Shown: positions 47,245 through 59,589, counted from the stretch's first letter. The stretch: DNA of 64,000 bases from Acanthococcus lagerstroemiae (GCA_031841125.1 CM063114.1:56194955-56258954), one strand, 5' to 3'. Made by a program: numbers and translations. The notes: a model not told the origin generated them from the sequence alone.

Positions 47245-48120
47245 AAAGTACCTCCGAATTAAACTTTATAATTGCAAAATTGCTTTAATTTCTGTAGCCC
47301 AATTGTAAGCGAACCGTTCTAGATTGTTTTCTGGGGAAAAGGAAAACTTATAATGAGATTGGAAAAGCGAATGCATGAAAAATAAGCTACTCACTTAAAA
47401 TTACTTTTTTAAATTAAATGTTTTATCGACTTCAATTTTCGGCAATTTCATTACACTCCGCATAAAAGCGACGCTGCTTCAATTTTTTTTTTTTTAATAA
47501 AAGGCTTTTAAAACGCCAAAGGTAATAAGGCACTGTACAAAACAAACGTTTTAAGACAGTAGACGATGAAAGTAATTACACCAGGGCTTACCAAACAATT
47601 TTTTAGTTCGCGTTTCACATGGATTGAAAAGCGTTTCTGCAGAAGTGTTTAAAACTTAACCCAGTTTGTTACCCTAGTGGAAGATAAAGTTGTCTGAAAA
47701 ATATAAAATAAATTTCGGCCGCGTCTAACGACTTATGGTAGTTTTCCTTTTTAGCAATGGTAGTGATTTCATTACTTCTAGAAGTAGTCCTCTCGCCCAT
47801 GATTTAAATTTAGACACGTATAAGCTGTGTTATGCCGTAGGCTGTGTTACCCGTGTAATATTTTTACAGTTTTCAAATATAAAGGGCAGAATATCAAGCT
47901 GTGCCGTTTTGACTTTCCCGTTCTTAATGCGAGCTATTAAGTAAAAGTATCCGGTACATATTTCACCCCATTATGCTCTGCGTTATCTAAAATATAAGCA
48001 AAAAAGTCATCTTCGATGTTGAATTCTGAAAACAGTACCTAACTGCGCGTAATGAATTTTAGTGCGTCAACGTCGGTACAGTGAAAAAATAAAAAATGCT
48101 GTTAAACTGCAATCTCGCCG
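47245..48120. other. No gene recognised; solo hAT-like terminus at 47582
   Basis: CAGGGCTTACCAAAC at 47582 looks like a hAT left end, but no partner end or duplication is visible downstream. Nothing coding. Confidence 0.4.
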
Positions 48121-48149
48121 CTCTTTCTTTGTCCAGAGCTAGAGTTAAC

Positions 48150-48836
48150 TGTAGAAGAAAAGACAATTCCTCCATTCCTGGAAGACGAAATCCTATGTAA
48201 ATTAAAGGTTGGGAAATCTGCAGGGCCAGATGGTATAGGAAATAAGGAACTCAAGTGCTTCGCTATAAAGCTGATCCGTGCACTCACAAACATTTTCAAT
48301 TTAATACTTGTAAAAGAAAAAAATCCCTATCCAATGGAAAATATCAGAAATCGTGTTACTATCCGATAAAGATGACAAATCAAATATTAATAACTATAAG
48401 CCCATAAGTTTAACTTCGAACCGTTGCCAAACTCATTCCATTTTGAACTACAACCAAAGCTCTGAATAGGCAGGCTTCAGAAAAGGATATTCAAACAGCT
48501 GATCAAATCTTTGTTATAAAGCAAATAATTGAAAAAACGAACGAATTTAATCACGATTTGAACATACTGCTGATAGACTTTCCCAAAGCTTTTGATTCGA
48601 TTTTGCTCTCAGCACTGTGAAAAGCTCTTGGGAGGCAAGGAGTACGGAGGAAGTTGATAAGAATAATAAAAGAAATGTACAAGAATTCAAGGGGGAGGGT
48701 ACGTCTTGATAAAATGGGTCATTACTTCGAAATCACCAGAGGAGTAAGGCAGGGCGACCCTTTATCCCCAAATCTGTTCAACTGTCTTTTGGAAGAAGTA
48801 CTCCACAACCTAAATTGGGACGGAAAGGGTTGTTGA
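48150..48836 (+). pseudogene. LINE reverse transcriptase fragment, ends before YADD
   Basis: Across several frames the plus strand spells RT motifs in order: LKVGKSAGPDGIGNKELK, then a YKPISL-like piece, QAGFRKGYS, IFVIKQIIEK, LLIDFPKAFDS (motif A, first catalytic Asp), IIKEMYKNSRGRVRLD and GVRQGDPLSPNLF (motif B, intact). Motif C (YADD/FADD) would be expected about 50 residues further, but similarity stops at about 48836 where the GAATCC satellite starts. Stops and frame changes make it inactive. Confidence 0.82.
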
Positions 48837-50055
48837 ATCATTTCTCTGTTTCCCGCAGAATCCATTCGGATGTACTCTGTTTTCCGTAGAATCCAATTCT
48901 GAATCCATAACAGGGTTTTGAATCCATTTGAGGATTCTAAATCCATACAAAGGTCCACAATCCATATCCAAATTTGAGAATTCTGAGTCCATATCTGAAT
49001 CTCTGAGAATTCAGATTCTGGATAGTTTTTTCCTTAAATTTGAACTCTGAATATAGAAGAAATAAAGGAAATAGGGAAGTACTGTAAGGTTTCTTTTTGG
49101 TGGAATCAAATTTTTAATCTATTTTTTCGAGAATCCATCAAATACTCGTATTATGTTTTCCAATGATTCTGAATTCTCTTGAGGGCAGACTCTGTGTAAT
49201 ATTGTTCCTTAATTCATATTCTTTGATCTGGTTTCTTCTCTTCTAGTGGATTCAGATTCTTAGATTATCATCACGTTATCTATAGAATTCGTATCAGGAT
49301 TCTGCAGTTCTATTATGTGATTACAAAATCCGTATCAGGGTTCTGGATGAATAGTTAAATATGACATTAACGGAGGGAAGGGGAGGTAGAAAAAATAAAG
49401 AATACAAAAAATGTTGCCCAAATTTTGTTTATGTTAAGGAAAAGAGCGTGAAAAATCTCTGGAGTTCATAATGTTATTTTACAAACTGTCAGTTTTTTTC
49501 TAGTTGTTGGGGTGATATGTACCCACGTATCCCTTTATTTATGTCACTGTTCTGAATCTATTGGAGATCCATGTGAAGACTGAATCCATATTCAAACCCA
49601 AACATCAGGATTCTGAATCCATACCTGAGTACCAAAACCTGGACTCTTGAGTACTTTTTTCCCTGAATTCTGGTTCTTTTGTTGTGGATTAAGTTTTTTG
49701 GATTCTGAATCCGTTAAAGATTTTTCACCAGGCAGTAGAATCCATGTATTGAAGTTTTTGACCCAGGAATCCGGATCATTGAATTATCTAAATCTGGAAA
49801 CTAAATTTTGGATAATTTTTTTCCTGCATTGGTGTACTTTGATTCTGATTTTCATTTTCCCCCTTTTTTCCTTTTCTTGGTGGATTTAGATTCTTAAATT
49901 TTATTTTCTGCATTTTCAGTAGAGTCAGTGTCAGGATTCTTGATCCACATTGAGATTAAAATTTTGATCTATTTGCTGATTCAGAATCCAGATGAAGCTT
50001 CTCTAAATTAAATCAATATCCAAATCCAAAAGAATCCAGATTCTGTTTGAATTTG

Positions 50056-50252
50056 GCCCCCCATAATTTGCCAGTTGGCAGATTTTGAAACTGTTCTTTG
50101 AATTTTTCATTTTTTATGAATGTTTGGTTGTTTGTTCGTTTTTTTTTAAATTAGAATATTTCGATTGAAAAATCGGCAAATTTTTAATTTAAAAAAAACT
50201 TTTCGGCAAATTTTTCTTCTCCACCTCCCCGAACTGAAAGTCAAATTTCGTT
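50056..50252. mobile_element. Truncated copy of the element at 50933
   Basis: Shares with 50962-51152 the words CAGTTGGCAGATTTTG, GAACTGTTC-type, TTTGAATTTTTCATTTT, ATCGGCAAATTTT and ACTGAAAGTCAAATTTCGTTTCTG in the same order. The left terminus is missing. Confidence 0.6.
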
Positions 50253-50932
50253 TCTGAAAATGGAGTACTCTGGACTCCTGTCAGAAACTAATTAGTCAAA
50301 AGCCGAAAGTTTCAAGCAGAGTATCGAACGTTATCTGAAAGGTTTGAAACAAAGCTGAAATGTGGAAGACATTTCAAAATCTGAAAGTCGGTAGCAAACG
50401 TTGAATTTCGAATTTCAATGACTATTCTGTTTTTACTGGATTCTCTGTTTGACCTAGGGCCTGAAATTTGAGAAAGTCGAACATTTTATTAAAATCTAAA
50501 AGTTGGAAGCAAAAGACTTATTTCTAATGTCACAAGCTGAAACGGACAGCAAATGTTCTGTTATTTGATTTACGGACTTTGGTCCTGGTGAATATAGGAG
50601 GGAAATACAAAAGTCAACAATCCATGTGTTTTTCCCATAAAAACGAAAGGGAGCTGGTGGCACGGATTTCCCTAATTCAATCAACCTGAAACTTTGTAGG
50701 TTTTTATTTTTTTATTATTTTATTGGAAACAGTTTAGGAGACGAATCAGAGGAAATTCAGGAAAAAATATCACCAAGAGTAAATAACGACCAGCTTAATG
50801 TGTAAAGGAAGTTGTGTGTTGTGTGTTCCTTTCACGTATTCCTAACATTCTTCCAGCTTACCCTCCCACACTAGGGTATGTTTATGCGTGCAAATGTGAG
50901 TGCCTGGGGGATAATGTTTCAATCTGTGTTTG

Positions 50933-51152
50933 CAGGGACGAAATTATGTGGAGTGAAACACCCCCAATAATTCGACAGTTGGCAAATTTTGGAACTGTTC
51001 ATTTGAATTTTTCATTTTCTAAAAACGTTTGTTTATAGAATCGGCAAATTTTCAATTTGAAAAAATTTTCGTCTGCTAATTTTCAAAAATTAGCTGTCGA
51101 CAACGTTTTCTTCTCCCCCCTCCCCCAAACTGAAAGTCACGTTTCGTCTCTG
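50933..51152. mobile_element. hAT-like MITE, terminus CAGGGACGAAATT
   Basis: The left end CAGGGACGAAATTATG and reverse complement of the right end CAGAGACGAAACGTGAC form short inverted repeats. The word AATCTGTG (50921-50928) and AATCTGTA (51153-51160) could be an imperfect 8-bp duplication, but four extra bases lie between the left one and the terminus. It sits inside the GAATCC satellite. Confidence 0.5.
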
Positions 51153-51570
51153 AATCTGTATAAAGATTCTGAATTCACATTAACTTTCTAAGCCACGCCC
51201 AAATCCTAGAATATACAAATTTTGAATCCGTTACTGAAATCTAGAATCTATATACCTAGATCCTGAATAATGAACTGAACAAACATCTGGATAATGAATC
51301 TACATATATTTGAATCCAGGAATTTGGAGTAATTTTTTCTGTATTGAAGTAGATTTTTCTTGGATTTTAGAATTTTTTATTTATTATTTTTGGGAGGGGG
51401 AGGGGGAATTCAAATCCTGGAATTTGGGATTTTCTTGGATTTTAGAATAATATTTTCAGGATTTGGATCCTCTGATTTATAATTGTTTAGGTATAGCATT
51501 CAAATTTACTGAATCTGAGTCACTTGACTATTAATTCAAATTCTTGGGTTCAGAATTTCATGGCTATTGA

Positions 51571-52329
51571 TGGCACAATGATGAACATAAAAGCAGTGTA
51601 AAAAAATGTGGTCCTCTTGTATACATGTTTCCACGTTGTAGACATAGGGAGCTTGGGAGTAAACTCCGTTCAGTGTATTAGCTCACAGTTACATATGATA
51701 TACCTGTAGAAATTTTGATCACCGATGACGGGTGTTTTCAAAACGTACACAACACTAAGTGTTCAATGTGTTTAATTTTATGGAATCACTGGCCGCGTAC
51801 ATATAATATGTGTTGTTGGTAGTGTGTTATTGTTGGATTACGTTTCTGTCGTCAGTTTCAATAATTATTGCGTAAAATTCAGAATAGGTCAAATATGCAG
51901 CCTAGTGAATATGCGTATAAAAATACCAACCAATATTGTCTTACTAATTTTAATTATTTTTCTTGAATTTCATCCACAATGATAGAACCTCGAGCCTATT
52001 AAATTTATTATTCCGGAAATGCCACTGTTTATGTTGGTCTACATAGGGAAGGCTAAATGGAACAAATAAGAAGCATCGTTCTAATGTGTACAGTTTTTCA
52101 TTTTTAGTTGATTTTGAATAGTTTTGTCCATAACCTCCTCCTATGGTGGGATGTTCTGGACATTATCTTTTTTCATGGTGAAAAATTGAGAATTTTTATG
52201 CTACAATATTATACAACGGAATTACGAATTGTCTGGAGAAAAATTCTTATGATATCTCGATATACATTTTTTAAATTTTTTTAAACCTAAATAATGACAC
52301 TAATGAATACTAACTCACGTCAGGATGAG
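51571..52329. other. No gene recognised
   Basis: Ordinary AT-rich sequence; no frame or repeat of note. Confidence 0.4.
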
Positions 52330-53480
52330 TAGGCCAAGGTACTGGTTCAGCCGGCAGGATCCAGAATAGTTCGTTCAACCTAGTACACTGTAAAAACCAA
52401 AAGGTGAGCACTCATGTCCACCTATCTTAACCACTAAGATATCATATCTAAGATCATACACCTGATCTCGCATTTTTGCATAGCCAGCCATGACGCATCC
52501 CAAAAAACACAGGCTTCCAGTTCCTGGACAATCACACCAGGTACAAATCTGGCCCGTCTGGCCAACCCTGCTCTGCCCCTCTGGCAAAGCTAACTTAAGG
52601 TGCAACGCGATGTCCCTGACAGTGGCAGAAGTACCCCTGTCAGCTGTGGATTCCCGCAGGGTATGCCCTGCAGAAGCATCCTATCCACAGTGTGTACAAC
52701 GTTGAGCAAGACGAGCTCACTGCCCCCAGCGCTGAGTGATCAGCCCAGCGCCAGCTACCACGTGCAATGGGTGTTTTTCCGCAACTGCGAGTGCAATACC
52801 CCTGAGCTCCTGTTCAAGTCGTCCCAGCTCCGCACTCCAGCCCACCCAACTAGTAGTGCGAGGTGTCACCCACCTCCTCAGGTTGACTTGGCGAGATAGA
52901 GCCCTACAGGTTCCAATCCCAGCACCGAGGGTAGCCCCCTCCAGTGCCGCCCAAGAGCATGCCCGGGTGGTTCTACTGACCACCCGCCCTTAGCGCCATC
53001 AATGCATAACAGTTGACCACCACCAGCATTGACGCATCAACACTGGATGTTATGTGCAATGGAGGCTAGTACCTGACTCAGCCGTCGACCGGATGCTCCC
53101 CACCTCCATGACACAGTGCTCCCTGACCAGGCCGCAGCCCCCAGTGCTATACTACTCTGGCCACAGGTTCTGGAAGGCGCCACCTTCCTCCGTGGTGCCC
53201 CTAGACAAGTGAATCAAGTCCGTCTGACTCATCTTGACTCCAATCAGGATCCACTGATCCGCACACGAAGCCAACTGCAGGAGTGCAATGGACATCCCCA
53301 GGACTGTCCTCAACCAGTGTCCACTTTCGACCATCACAAGACAACCGTTCACCCCCAAACTTCCGTTGGCTACAGGACTGCCGCAGGTGCTCGAGCTGAA
53401 CTCCGAGACACCCCCCTGTAGTACTCACGATCTGACAACGCAAATGACCAAAGCCTCTCTGAAGAGAAACCCTATCTAGC
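52330..53480. other. GC-rich block of unknown nature
   Basis: Base composition changes sharply to GC-rich (most of 52480-53460), unlike everything else in the window. Frames are open on both strands (52600-52899, 52736-52993 and 53116-53421 plus; 52717-52983 and 53201-53491 minus), none with a recognisable domain. On the minus strand the sequence is rich in CTGG, GTGG and GGTGGTC words. It could be a young transposon 5' region, a noncoding transcript or captured foreign DNA. A tRNA B-box-like GGTTCCAATCC at about 52910 lacks a properly spaced A box. Confidence 0.4.
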
Positions 53481-53624
53481 GAACATAACACCCGATTCGG
53501 TCACTCTGCTTTGTTCGTTTCTCTCTCGCGCGTCAGGCTACTTCTCACCTCCAAGTACACGCACCTAGCTATATAAGTACGTAACCTAAGGTATTCTAAG
53601 GACAAGAAATGTTCAGCGAAACTC

Positions 53625-53680
53625 ACCAGATTCTCAAATTGGCTCAAAGTATAACAAGATACGAAAACGCAACTGACTTT
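53625..53680 (-). promoter_or_regulatory. Possible initiator and splice donor, minus strand
   Basis: On the minus strand a TCAGTT initiator-like word (53676-53671) lies in CpG-rich unique sequence, and CTGGTGAGT (donor GT at 53626-53625) follows about 48 bases on. A TATATAG word follows further downstream at about 53570. Too little to call a gene; it points toward the GC-rich block. Confidence 0.15.
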
Positions 53681-53689
53681 CCGAAAACG

Positions 53690-54100
53690 AACCAAACCGC
53701 ACCAAAAACACGAACTATCGCTAAATGCCGTCGAATAACATAATGACAGCCCTTGTGAGATGTAGAGCAATCTCGATCGCTTTCATCAAGGATCGTTCAT
53801 TCCCTTCTCCTTTTTTAGCTACTGCGGTGTTTTTTGTAAAACGATCGCATTCTGCCTAATTCTGACCGTTGTTCAAGTCACGTTTCCCGTACCCAGTTCA
53901 GGGGTGATATAATGCAGTTCCGTAACTGACCTTGGACTATTCTTTTATTTTGTAAACTATTCCAGGCAAATGGATTCTACGGGCGAGCGCACCGCTGCAC
54001 TCATAAAAAAACACTAAATTAAATTCGAACAGAGACCAACCTTGCTTACAATTATGTAATCAGAGAAACAAAAGATACGCGACGCTACTGAAGTAGCTTA
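53690..54100. other. No gene recognised
   Basis: CpG moderately frequent; no open frame with a recognisable product. Confidence 0.35.
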
Positions 54101-54840
54101 GGCATATCTATTCTATTATATAAAGGAAAGTTGCTGTTTCTGGGCGCCAGTAGACGCTTCAACCGCTGAACCAATTTCGTTGAAAGTTGTACCATTAAAT
54201 AGGAAATGACGAGTACAAGGTTCGTAGCGAAAAAAAAAATTACAATGTTGTGTACTTAAGTCACAAATAAGCTCAAAAGTTACCAAAAAGTGACGACTTT
54301 TGTGGATCTTTCGGAGGTGTAATTGCACAGGGGTAAGACAAGGTTCATTTTCGTTTTGAAGCGAATAGTTTGCCGGTTGTATACGTTGGCATGTAGGCGA
54401 CAGCGGGAAGTGCGGTGGTTTAGAGTGATCAGTGTGACCAGCAGGAAGTATTTTATGAACTTTTACTTCACAAATCCTTTTGTAGGGCTTCATGTGTTCA
54501 AAACTTAGGCCATAACGATATTAATAAATCATTTTGCTTACAAATGTCAGCTGGTTCCCTTGCGCTTAACAGCGTCCAACTGACGGTTGCAAATGGGTGA
54601 CTTTTCTGCGGGTAACTAGGGTAACTGATTGCGCATCCGGTTGGGAGATAGATATACCAAGTTCAAAACTCAGTTCATGTTGCGTTTTTTAACTATAGAT
54701 CTTTAATTTTACAAACATTTTTTTGCTTCATTTTTCATTTATTGAGAAGATTAAAGAGATGTAAGTAGATATTTCATGTTGCGTTTTTTCACTATCAAAC
54801 TTTTAATATATTTTACAAATAATACTTTTTTTTATTTCAT

Positions 54841-55180
54841 CTGACTGGGACTGGGCAAATTGTAGAAGCGCTAGCGTCGTATCTTTTAGTGGGTTTTTTT
54901 TTTTTTTTTTTACTGTCAAACTTTTATTTTACAAATACTTTTTTGCTTTATTTTTCATTAATTGAAGAGATTAAAGAGATTTAGATGATAAGTAAAGTAT
55001 ACCGGCTAGGCATTTTCAAAGTGCGAAATTACAATTGCACTGCATACAATGATAAGAAGAACATATAGCGCGACCTGTGACACAAACATACAAACTGTTA
55101 TCAAAGTTGTTATCTATCTATAATTAATGTTTTTGAATGCCTCTGACTGGGACTGTGCAAATTATAGAAACGCCAGCGTT
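54841..55180. repeat. Direct repeat inside the Helitron, spacing about 302 bases
   Basis: CTGACTGGGACTGGGCAAAT at 54841 recurs as CTGACTGGGACTGTGCAAAT at 55143, both followed by TAGAA and CGCTAGCGTCG/CGCCAGCGTTG. A T-rich unit with CTTTTATTTTACAAATACTT also occurs in two or three versions between 54700 and 54985. Confidence 0.7.
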
Positions 55181-55289
55181 GAATAGGTTATAATACTGTA
55201 AACCATCACCATTCAAACTTTTATCCTCTGAGGTCTATTCTGAAATATTTTATTAAAAATAGTAATAGTAAGGTAAGCTACCTATATTC

Positions 55290-56210
55290 TGAGTCTAGCA
55301 TCAATTGTGAGTCCTTTTTTTGAAAACGCGTTTTCTCGCTAGATCGAGGCATTGGACAACCGTGAAACCTATTCCATTCGAAGGACCAACATGTTTTACA
55401 CTATCCATGTTGGTTTCAAGTTCATAACTCAATGTGTTTGTTGTGATGGAATTTTTTTTCAAAGTTGTTATCAAAACATGCCTTATTTTTCATGTGTGTG
55501 AAATATCAATTCTGTGAAAAACGATCGATAAGTACTTTAAATTAATATTTTCTCAACGTATTATATATGGTTGTGTAGAGGAGAGTCTAGGGAACATTTT
55601 TCCGCTTGAGTTTTCGATTTCGGTCCACATATATGTGTGTGCGGAAAGAATAAAGGAATTCAAAAAATGGGGGGGGGGAAGTTTGCAAAAATCGCGAAAA
55701 ATCAAAGTGAATGATCGGGTAATCGAATGAAAAGTGTAGTACAAGTGATACTTTAACTTATAAGACCAAATTTCACGTTTTTTCAGTTACTTTTTCTAAT
55801 CAAACTTTAGCCCGACCCACAATTGGTACTACCTTTTTTCAGACCCATTATTGGTACTGTGAATTTACTCGACTTTAATGTGTTTTTAAAATACTTAAAA
55901 GTCAAATAAGACGAGTCAACGTGTTTTTAAAATAAATTTGAAATGCTTACTTAAGTAAACTACATCATTTTTCATTTGATTTATTATACTTACCAATTGT
56001 GGGTATATCAAAAAATTTCGTATCAATTGTGGGTCGTTGCCAATTAATATGGGTCGACCCATAATTGGTATTTTCAAAAGTTGTTCGGATCGAGAAAATT
56101 CCACCTGGAATTTTGAACAACTTAGAAGGCCTCAGTGTCATTTGCGAGGATATTTTATAGTGAATTGTTGGAGAATCAGAAAATACCCATAATTGGGAGC
56201 AGCACTCAAT
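55290..56210. repeat. ACCCATAATTGGTAC motif cluster in both orientations
   Basis: GACCCACAATTGGTACT (55816), GACCCATTATTGGTACT (55843), ACCAATTGTGGGTAT (55992), ATCAATTGTGGGTCG (56022), GACCCATAATTGGTAT (56055), ACCCATAATTGGGAG (56188) and ATCAATTGTGAGTCC (55299). The motif is nearly palindromic and resembles the end of a TIR element, perhaps several remnants. Confidence 0.5.
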
Positions 56211-56348
56211 CTTGGGTTTTGAGAACTTTTGGGAAAAAATTCACCAAAAATCCAAAAGAGCTTAAAACTCAGAAGTAACTGTCACAAGTAGTAATAGTTA
56301 TTTATGATAGGTAATATTTATTACTGTTGAAGCAGGGCGTGACAATGA

Positions 56349-56862
56349 ACAAAAACACCCTCAGTACTCCTATTGAGGTCGTGAAATGTACAGGATAATT
56401 TGATCACTTCTTATTTTTTAGATAGAGAAGAACGGGTAATCCGATTTAGTTTTCAAAGATTACAAAGCTTACACATTTATGAAAAAACAATTTCATGCTT
56501 TATTTTCTTTCATTAAAGAAAATTATCAAAACATATAATATAAGTACGAGTATAAGCCTGTTTATTTCTATATGGGAATTTACAAGTAATTTCGTTTCAT
56601 ACTATTGCATATGTTTGGGCAAAAGTACCGCTCAGTACTTCTATTGAGAACGTGAAATGTACAGGATAATTCGATCATATCTCATTTTGGAGATAGAGAA
56701 GAATGGGCAATTCTATTTAATTTCCAAAGATTACAAAACTTATCCATTTTAGGAAAAAACAATATCATGTTTCATTTCCTTTATTTTTTTCCGAACGCCT
56801 GTTTTTTTTCTGTATGGGAATTTACACGTTATTTCGTTTCATATGTACTAATGCATATGTTT
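56349..56862. repeat. Tandem duplication of a 271-base unit at the Helitron 3' end
   Basis: CTCAGTACTYCTATTGAG, then GTGAAATGTACAGGATAATT (56381 and 56652), GATAGAGAAGAA and ATATGGGAATTTACA/GTATGGGAATTTACA recur in order with a period of 271. The second copy runs into the terminal hairpin. Confidence 0.85.
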
Positions 56863-56894
56863 GAGCCCGTCCGAAGGACGGGTAATTCAGCTAG

Positions 56895-59136
56895 TTATTT
56901 ATAAATTATTAACGCAAATCATTGCGCTTTCCATAAGGTTTTGGATTTTTTAACTTGCGCACATAGTTTGATTGAAAGTAAATGGAATTATATTCTTTAT
57001 ATCAGGATATTATTTATAAACATGTCCTGTGTTATTCTTTGAGTAAGTGGGTGTTAGAAACATTTCAATAAATTTTCCCTTACTAACGCGTAATATTTTG
57101 CCAATGATTCGAGTGTCCAGAATGTCCACCTTTGTGCTTGTCCAGAACCTCCCAGCTGTCCCTTTTATCTTCCGATTGTAACTAAAAATCACTTACCTTG
57201 ATCAAAAATATTCTGGGGTTAAATCATATAGAAAAGAGAATAACAAATATCTGATACAACTTTCAGAAAACACCTCACTCCATTATTCATAAAAATAATT
57301 CCATTTTTGTAAACTGCAATTATAGCTCGCAATACCGACAAGACCGTATTATAATTATTTTCTTTTTCTTTAATCTATGTATGATAACACTAAAATTTCT
57401 TCTGCTGCAGGTAGATATACAGTATCATGACATGATGTCATTTTTTCGATTTATCACAAGTTTATGTGGGTAATGTTGCTTGGACATTACCACCACCTGT
57501 CCATAACATCTACCCTTTACCCTAGTGCAAAAGTTCGCTTCTGTCGGGTATCCCTTGACAACTCACTAATTTTTTTGTTTTTTCATTTTATTACGGGAAA
57601 GATAATTGCTTCAAATTCTCTTTAAGCCAGGCCCTCTGGGTACTTTCTTATGTATCAGTCTATTTCAGTACATTCAGTCGCATAGGTATTCGTGAAACAA
57701 CACGATTTTTGTGAACAAGAACATGTACCAAGATGAAACTGCGGGAAGTATGATTGCAAATTGGTAAACCGAAGAAAGCGCCAGCCAAGAAATCAAATTT
57801 TAAATTGTTTCGCTTTCTGTTCAAGTTTATTGGCTCGGATCGCAGTACAGTGAGAATAAGAAAGATACATTCCCTCATTCGTAAGCAGTTTACAAAAAGA
57901 TTTTATCAATTTCCGAACTATACTCAGTTCTCTTTTTAGTCGATTTGCAGACAAAGGAAAGTACCTACTTCAAAGACTTAGCAGAATCATAATGGAACCT
58001 GAGTACTCGCATAGTTGTTTTTTTCTTTTCACTTGAAAGCGGTGTTTATTTTTATTTCTGATGGATAAGAAAGAGTTTTGGTAGGTACAATCGCCAACAG
58101 CCACAATCGTGACTTGGGCACCAAACAATCGCCAAACCCCTTTCTCTTTAGCACGAAAATGCCTAATTTCTTATTTACTTTCATTCAAACGAAAAGGCGA
58201 TTCAGCTTCTCGAGACATATTATTGTATACTTTTTTATTCGTCTACTCGTCACCTAATTAAAAGTTTTTGTTATTTTTAATGAAAATTGAAGCGGTCATA
58301 AGCCACGTGACGAAGGGAGCAAATCGACCTGTTGTCGCCCCGTCATCCAGCGACAGTGAAATAAAAACATTAATCTCTATTATTTGCATTCAACTGTTGG
58401 TCTTCCAGTTTTTCCTTTTTGTTTTCACTCTTTTCCTTTTCGTAATTTTTTATTAGTACCCGGGCTTAGCAGCGCTATGACATTTTGAAAAAATCAGAAA
58501 GCTAGTACATTAAATCTTAATTAAATGCCGCCGTTCACGAAAATATCATTGTTCTGGATACTGAATTTACCATTACTATTTCTGCACTGGGGCGCCAGAA
58601 TCATAAAAATTTCCATTCTGTATTCTGGCTTTGTGGCTGTAGCATAAAAAGTTGTCAAATGGCCGTTGGTGGTGAAACACATTATAATGTCGCGAGAGTG
58701 ACACATGGATCATTTGCTTACTGCGGAACATCATTTGACGACACATGAAATTTCCCAACCTTTCCTATATTCCAAAGATGTATTTAAATGACAATAATAA
58801 TGATAATACCATTATAATAATAAATTATAAAAAAGGTGTCTCTCCCGTTATAACCATATTATGGCACTCTCATTGCTTCTCCTGACACCATAAACGCTCG
58901 AAAAATTTTCCAATATGACTTTAATTTTTAAATATTTTGTCTTCCCTCTCCTTGTATTCTAAGATTTAGTGTTGGATTGAATCTTCAATTTATTTCTGAT
59001 TAGCTTGTTGCCGACTTATACTTATTCGAAAAAACAAACACACTGAAAGTAGGTCAAAATTTTGCTATGATGCTCTGATGATAAGAAAGGGACAGAACCG
59101 GTGTTAGGGGCTGCCCCAATATACGACTGTATAAGA
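56895..59136. other. No gene recognised
   Basis: Unique AT-rich sequence with small frames on both strands (57660-57878 minus, 58268-58456 plus) and no family motif. Slightly more CpG near 58300-58350. Confidence 0.4.
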
Positions 59137-59335
59137 CAGTGGTTCTCAAAAACGCAAAAAATTCCATAAAACTTCGCATTTCATTTAGCATTTTCCTATC
59201 GACTAAATGTAAAAAATTCCACAAAACTTTGCATTTCATTCAGAATTTTGTTATCGACTAAACGCAAACAATTCCACCAACCACTACAATTCATTTTGCG
59301 TTCGTTAGTCTGCTAAACACAAACATCTCAAATCC
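59137..59335. repeat. Solo hAT-like terminus followed by a 56-base tandem repeat, about 3 units
   Basis: CAGTGGTTCTCAAA at 59137 is a very common hAT end in animals. It is followed by units with AAAAAATTCCA (59154, 59210) and CAAACAATTCCA (59265), each with CTTYGCATTTCATTTAG and TATCGACTAAA. No right terminus was found. Confidence 0.6.
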
Positions 59336-59589
59336 ATACGTTTCCCCCAAACACGAACAACTCCCTTCTGGATAAATTTATTTATTATTGCCAGGAAGCA
59401 ACAACGATAGCAATGTTTTTGAGTCTGAAACTTTATATTATATGAAACGAAACTTGGAAACAATACGGAACTGTTTACAGCTTAATTCTTTACAAACTTA
59501 ACAGGAAAATAACAACGTTTCAAAAAGTAACAGGAATATAAGAGGAAAATGGAAAGTGTCCCAGCTCCGGTATTTTATATCTGCTAAAC
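59336..59589. other. No gene recognised
   Basis: AT-rich sequence between the tandem repeat and the next array. No frame or repeat of note. Confidence 0.35.

Larger units (their letters stand above)
48837..51570. repeat. GAATCC-rich degenerate satellite, about 2.7 kb
   Basis: Words such as CTGAATCCATATC, AGAATCCATTC, GATTCTGAATCC and GGATTCTGAATC recur throughout at irregular spacing of about 15-30 bases. The array is interrupted by two related insertions (50056-50252 and 50933-51152) and by an ordinary stretch at about 50260-50920. Noncoding. Confidence 0.6.
54107..56894 (+). mobile_element. Non-autonomous Helitron, 2.79 kb
   Basis: The 5' end TCTATTCTATTATATAAAGG, followed by CTGAACCAATTTCGTTGAAA at about 54165, is the typical opening of insect Helitrons. 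The 3' end has a hairpin CCCGTCC-GAA-GGACGGG (56866-56882), eight further bases and the terminal CTAG (56891-56894). The element lies between A (54106) and T (56895), the expected AT insertion site, without target duplication. No Rep or helicase frame exists, so it depends on another copy. Internal repeats are annotated separately. Confidence 0.88.

Noticed and set aside
47582..47600. hAT element starting CAGGGCTTACCAAAC
   Set aside because: No inverted partner or duplication visible.
52890..52925. tRNA-like gene or SINE promoter
   Set aside because: A B-box-like GGTTCCAATCC is present but the nearest A-box-like word is only about 20 bases away and no cloverleaf forms.
52330..53800. Solo LTR or LTR retrotransposon
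   Set aside because: A TATATAG word and TGTTATG occur on the minus strand, but no paired LTR, TG...CA boundary, primer-binding site or gag/pol motif was found.
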